A stretch of 64,000 bases of DNA, from the NCBI GenBank assembly GCA_024516035.1, contig CM044955.1, forward strand, positions 56,137,257-56,201,256. The letters run 5' to 3'. Below the pieces are notes generated by a model. That model was not told where the DNA came from. It worked only from the letters and a program-made list of their open reading frames with translations, and did not search any database. This stretch comes from Bactericera cockerelli (Eukaryota; Arthropoda; Insecta; Hemiptera; Triozidae). Within the stretch, counting starts at the first letter, position 1. Each line of letters begins with the position of its first letter. The position numbers and the translations under genes are program-made. Shown here one piece after another: positions 63,576 to 64,000 of this stretch.

Positions 63576-64000
63576 GCGCCATCCACTCGGTAGGTTTTGT
63601 ATAAATTGAATAGGATAGACACTTTTTTTCCGATAGAGTATTTCTTTCATTACTGCCGATATCATATTTTATTTTAAAACTCCTTTTATTTTTGTTACAT
63701 CCAGAACTTCTCACTCTTCCTTATTTCCTTCTCGTTTCTCATGATTCTTCATCTTCTCTCGTGTCGGTTTCCACTTTATTCGTTTCCCTTCATGTTTTAT
63801 TTATCTTCCACAGTTTTGTTCATTGACTTTAGCGTTTCTCTTTTGTTTCATGTTCAATACGTACAAGTTTTTCGTATCTTCATTTCCTTTGTAATGCTCG
63901 AAAATACATGAGCATTTATATTTTTTACATTCATATATCAGCTTACATTTTCTGTATCGGTATGGAAAAGAGTTTTTACCCCCTCATCTTGTCTACCTTC
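63576..64000. other. AT-rich unassigned DNA to window end
   Basis: No feature recognised. Confidence 0.5.

Overview
This window looks like intronic and intergenic DNA from an AT-rich animal genome, most likely an insect. A hemipteran is my guess; the sequence does not prove the species. It is crowded with SINEs whose tails end in ATT microsatellites, has GA/CT, CA and ACAG simple repeats, two full-length Gypsy-type LTR retrotransposons and a decayed Tc1/mariner element. No bacterial-type genes, operons or CRISPR arrays are present.

Host gene: I find one convincing host exon, at 50510-50652 on the minus strand. It encodes 47 residues of the ligand-binding lobe of a metabotropic glutamate receptor (closest in my memory to the insect mtt/mXr type), with an AG acceptor and a GT donor. 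Much of the window is therefore probably intron of that receptor gene, with upstream exons at higher and downstream exons at lower coordinates. I could not find them here.

Layout: 1-840 is a purine tract. 1113-2000 is one arm of a repeat whose complete, long-inverted-repeat copy lies at 57574-59407. 3100-8080 holds SINEs and fragments of a roughly 272-bp repeat. 8096-11250 is a nest: a 5S-headed SINE interrupted by an inverted-repeat element carrying a 45-bp minisatellite, then a Tc1 element (9096-11214) with a dead transposase. 14592-17826 is a recent 1.2-kb tandem duplication whose second copy has taken in a 670-bp MITE with an 8-bp target duplication. 20391-21600 is a LINE remnant with two young SINEs inserted in it. 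21640-22390 is a short satellite array. 32497-37030 is an intact Gypsy-type element with identical 197-bp LTRs and one gag-pol frame. 40998-48440 is a second Gypsy-type element with 402-bp LTRs, separate gag and pol, and a third frame between pol and the 3' LTR. The rest is SINEs, simple repeats and unrecognised AT-rich DNA.

SINE families, named here for convenience: A, B, C, D and G have tRNA-like heads. E and F have heads derived from 5S rRNA. D and E share a central core although their heads differ. The tail of F is shared with the 3' end of a LINE remnant at 29335-29830, which suggests that LINE as its mobilising partner.
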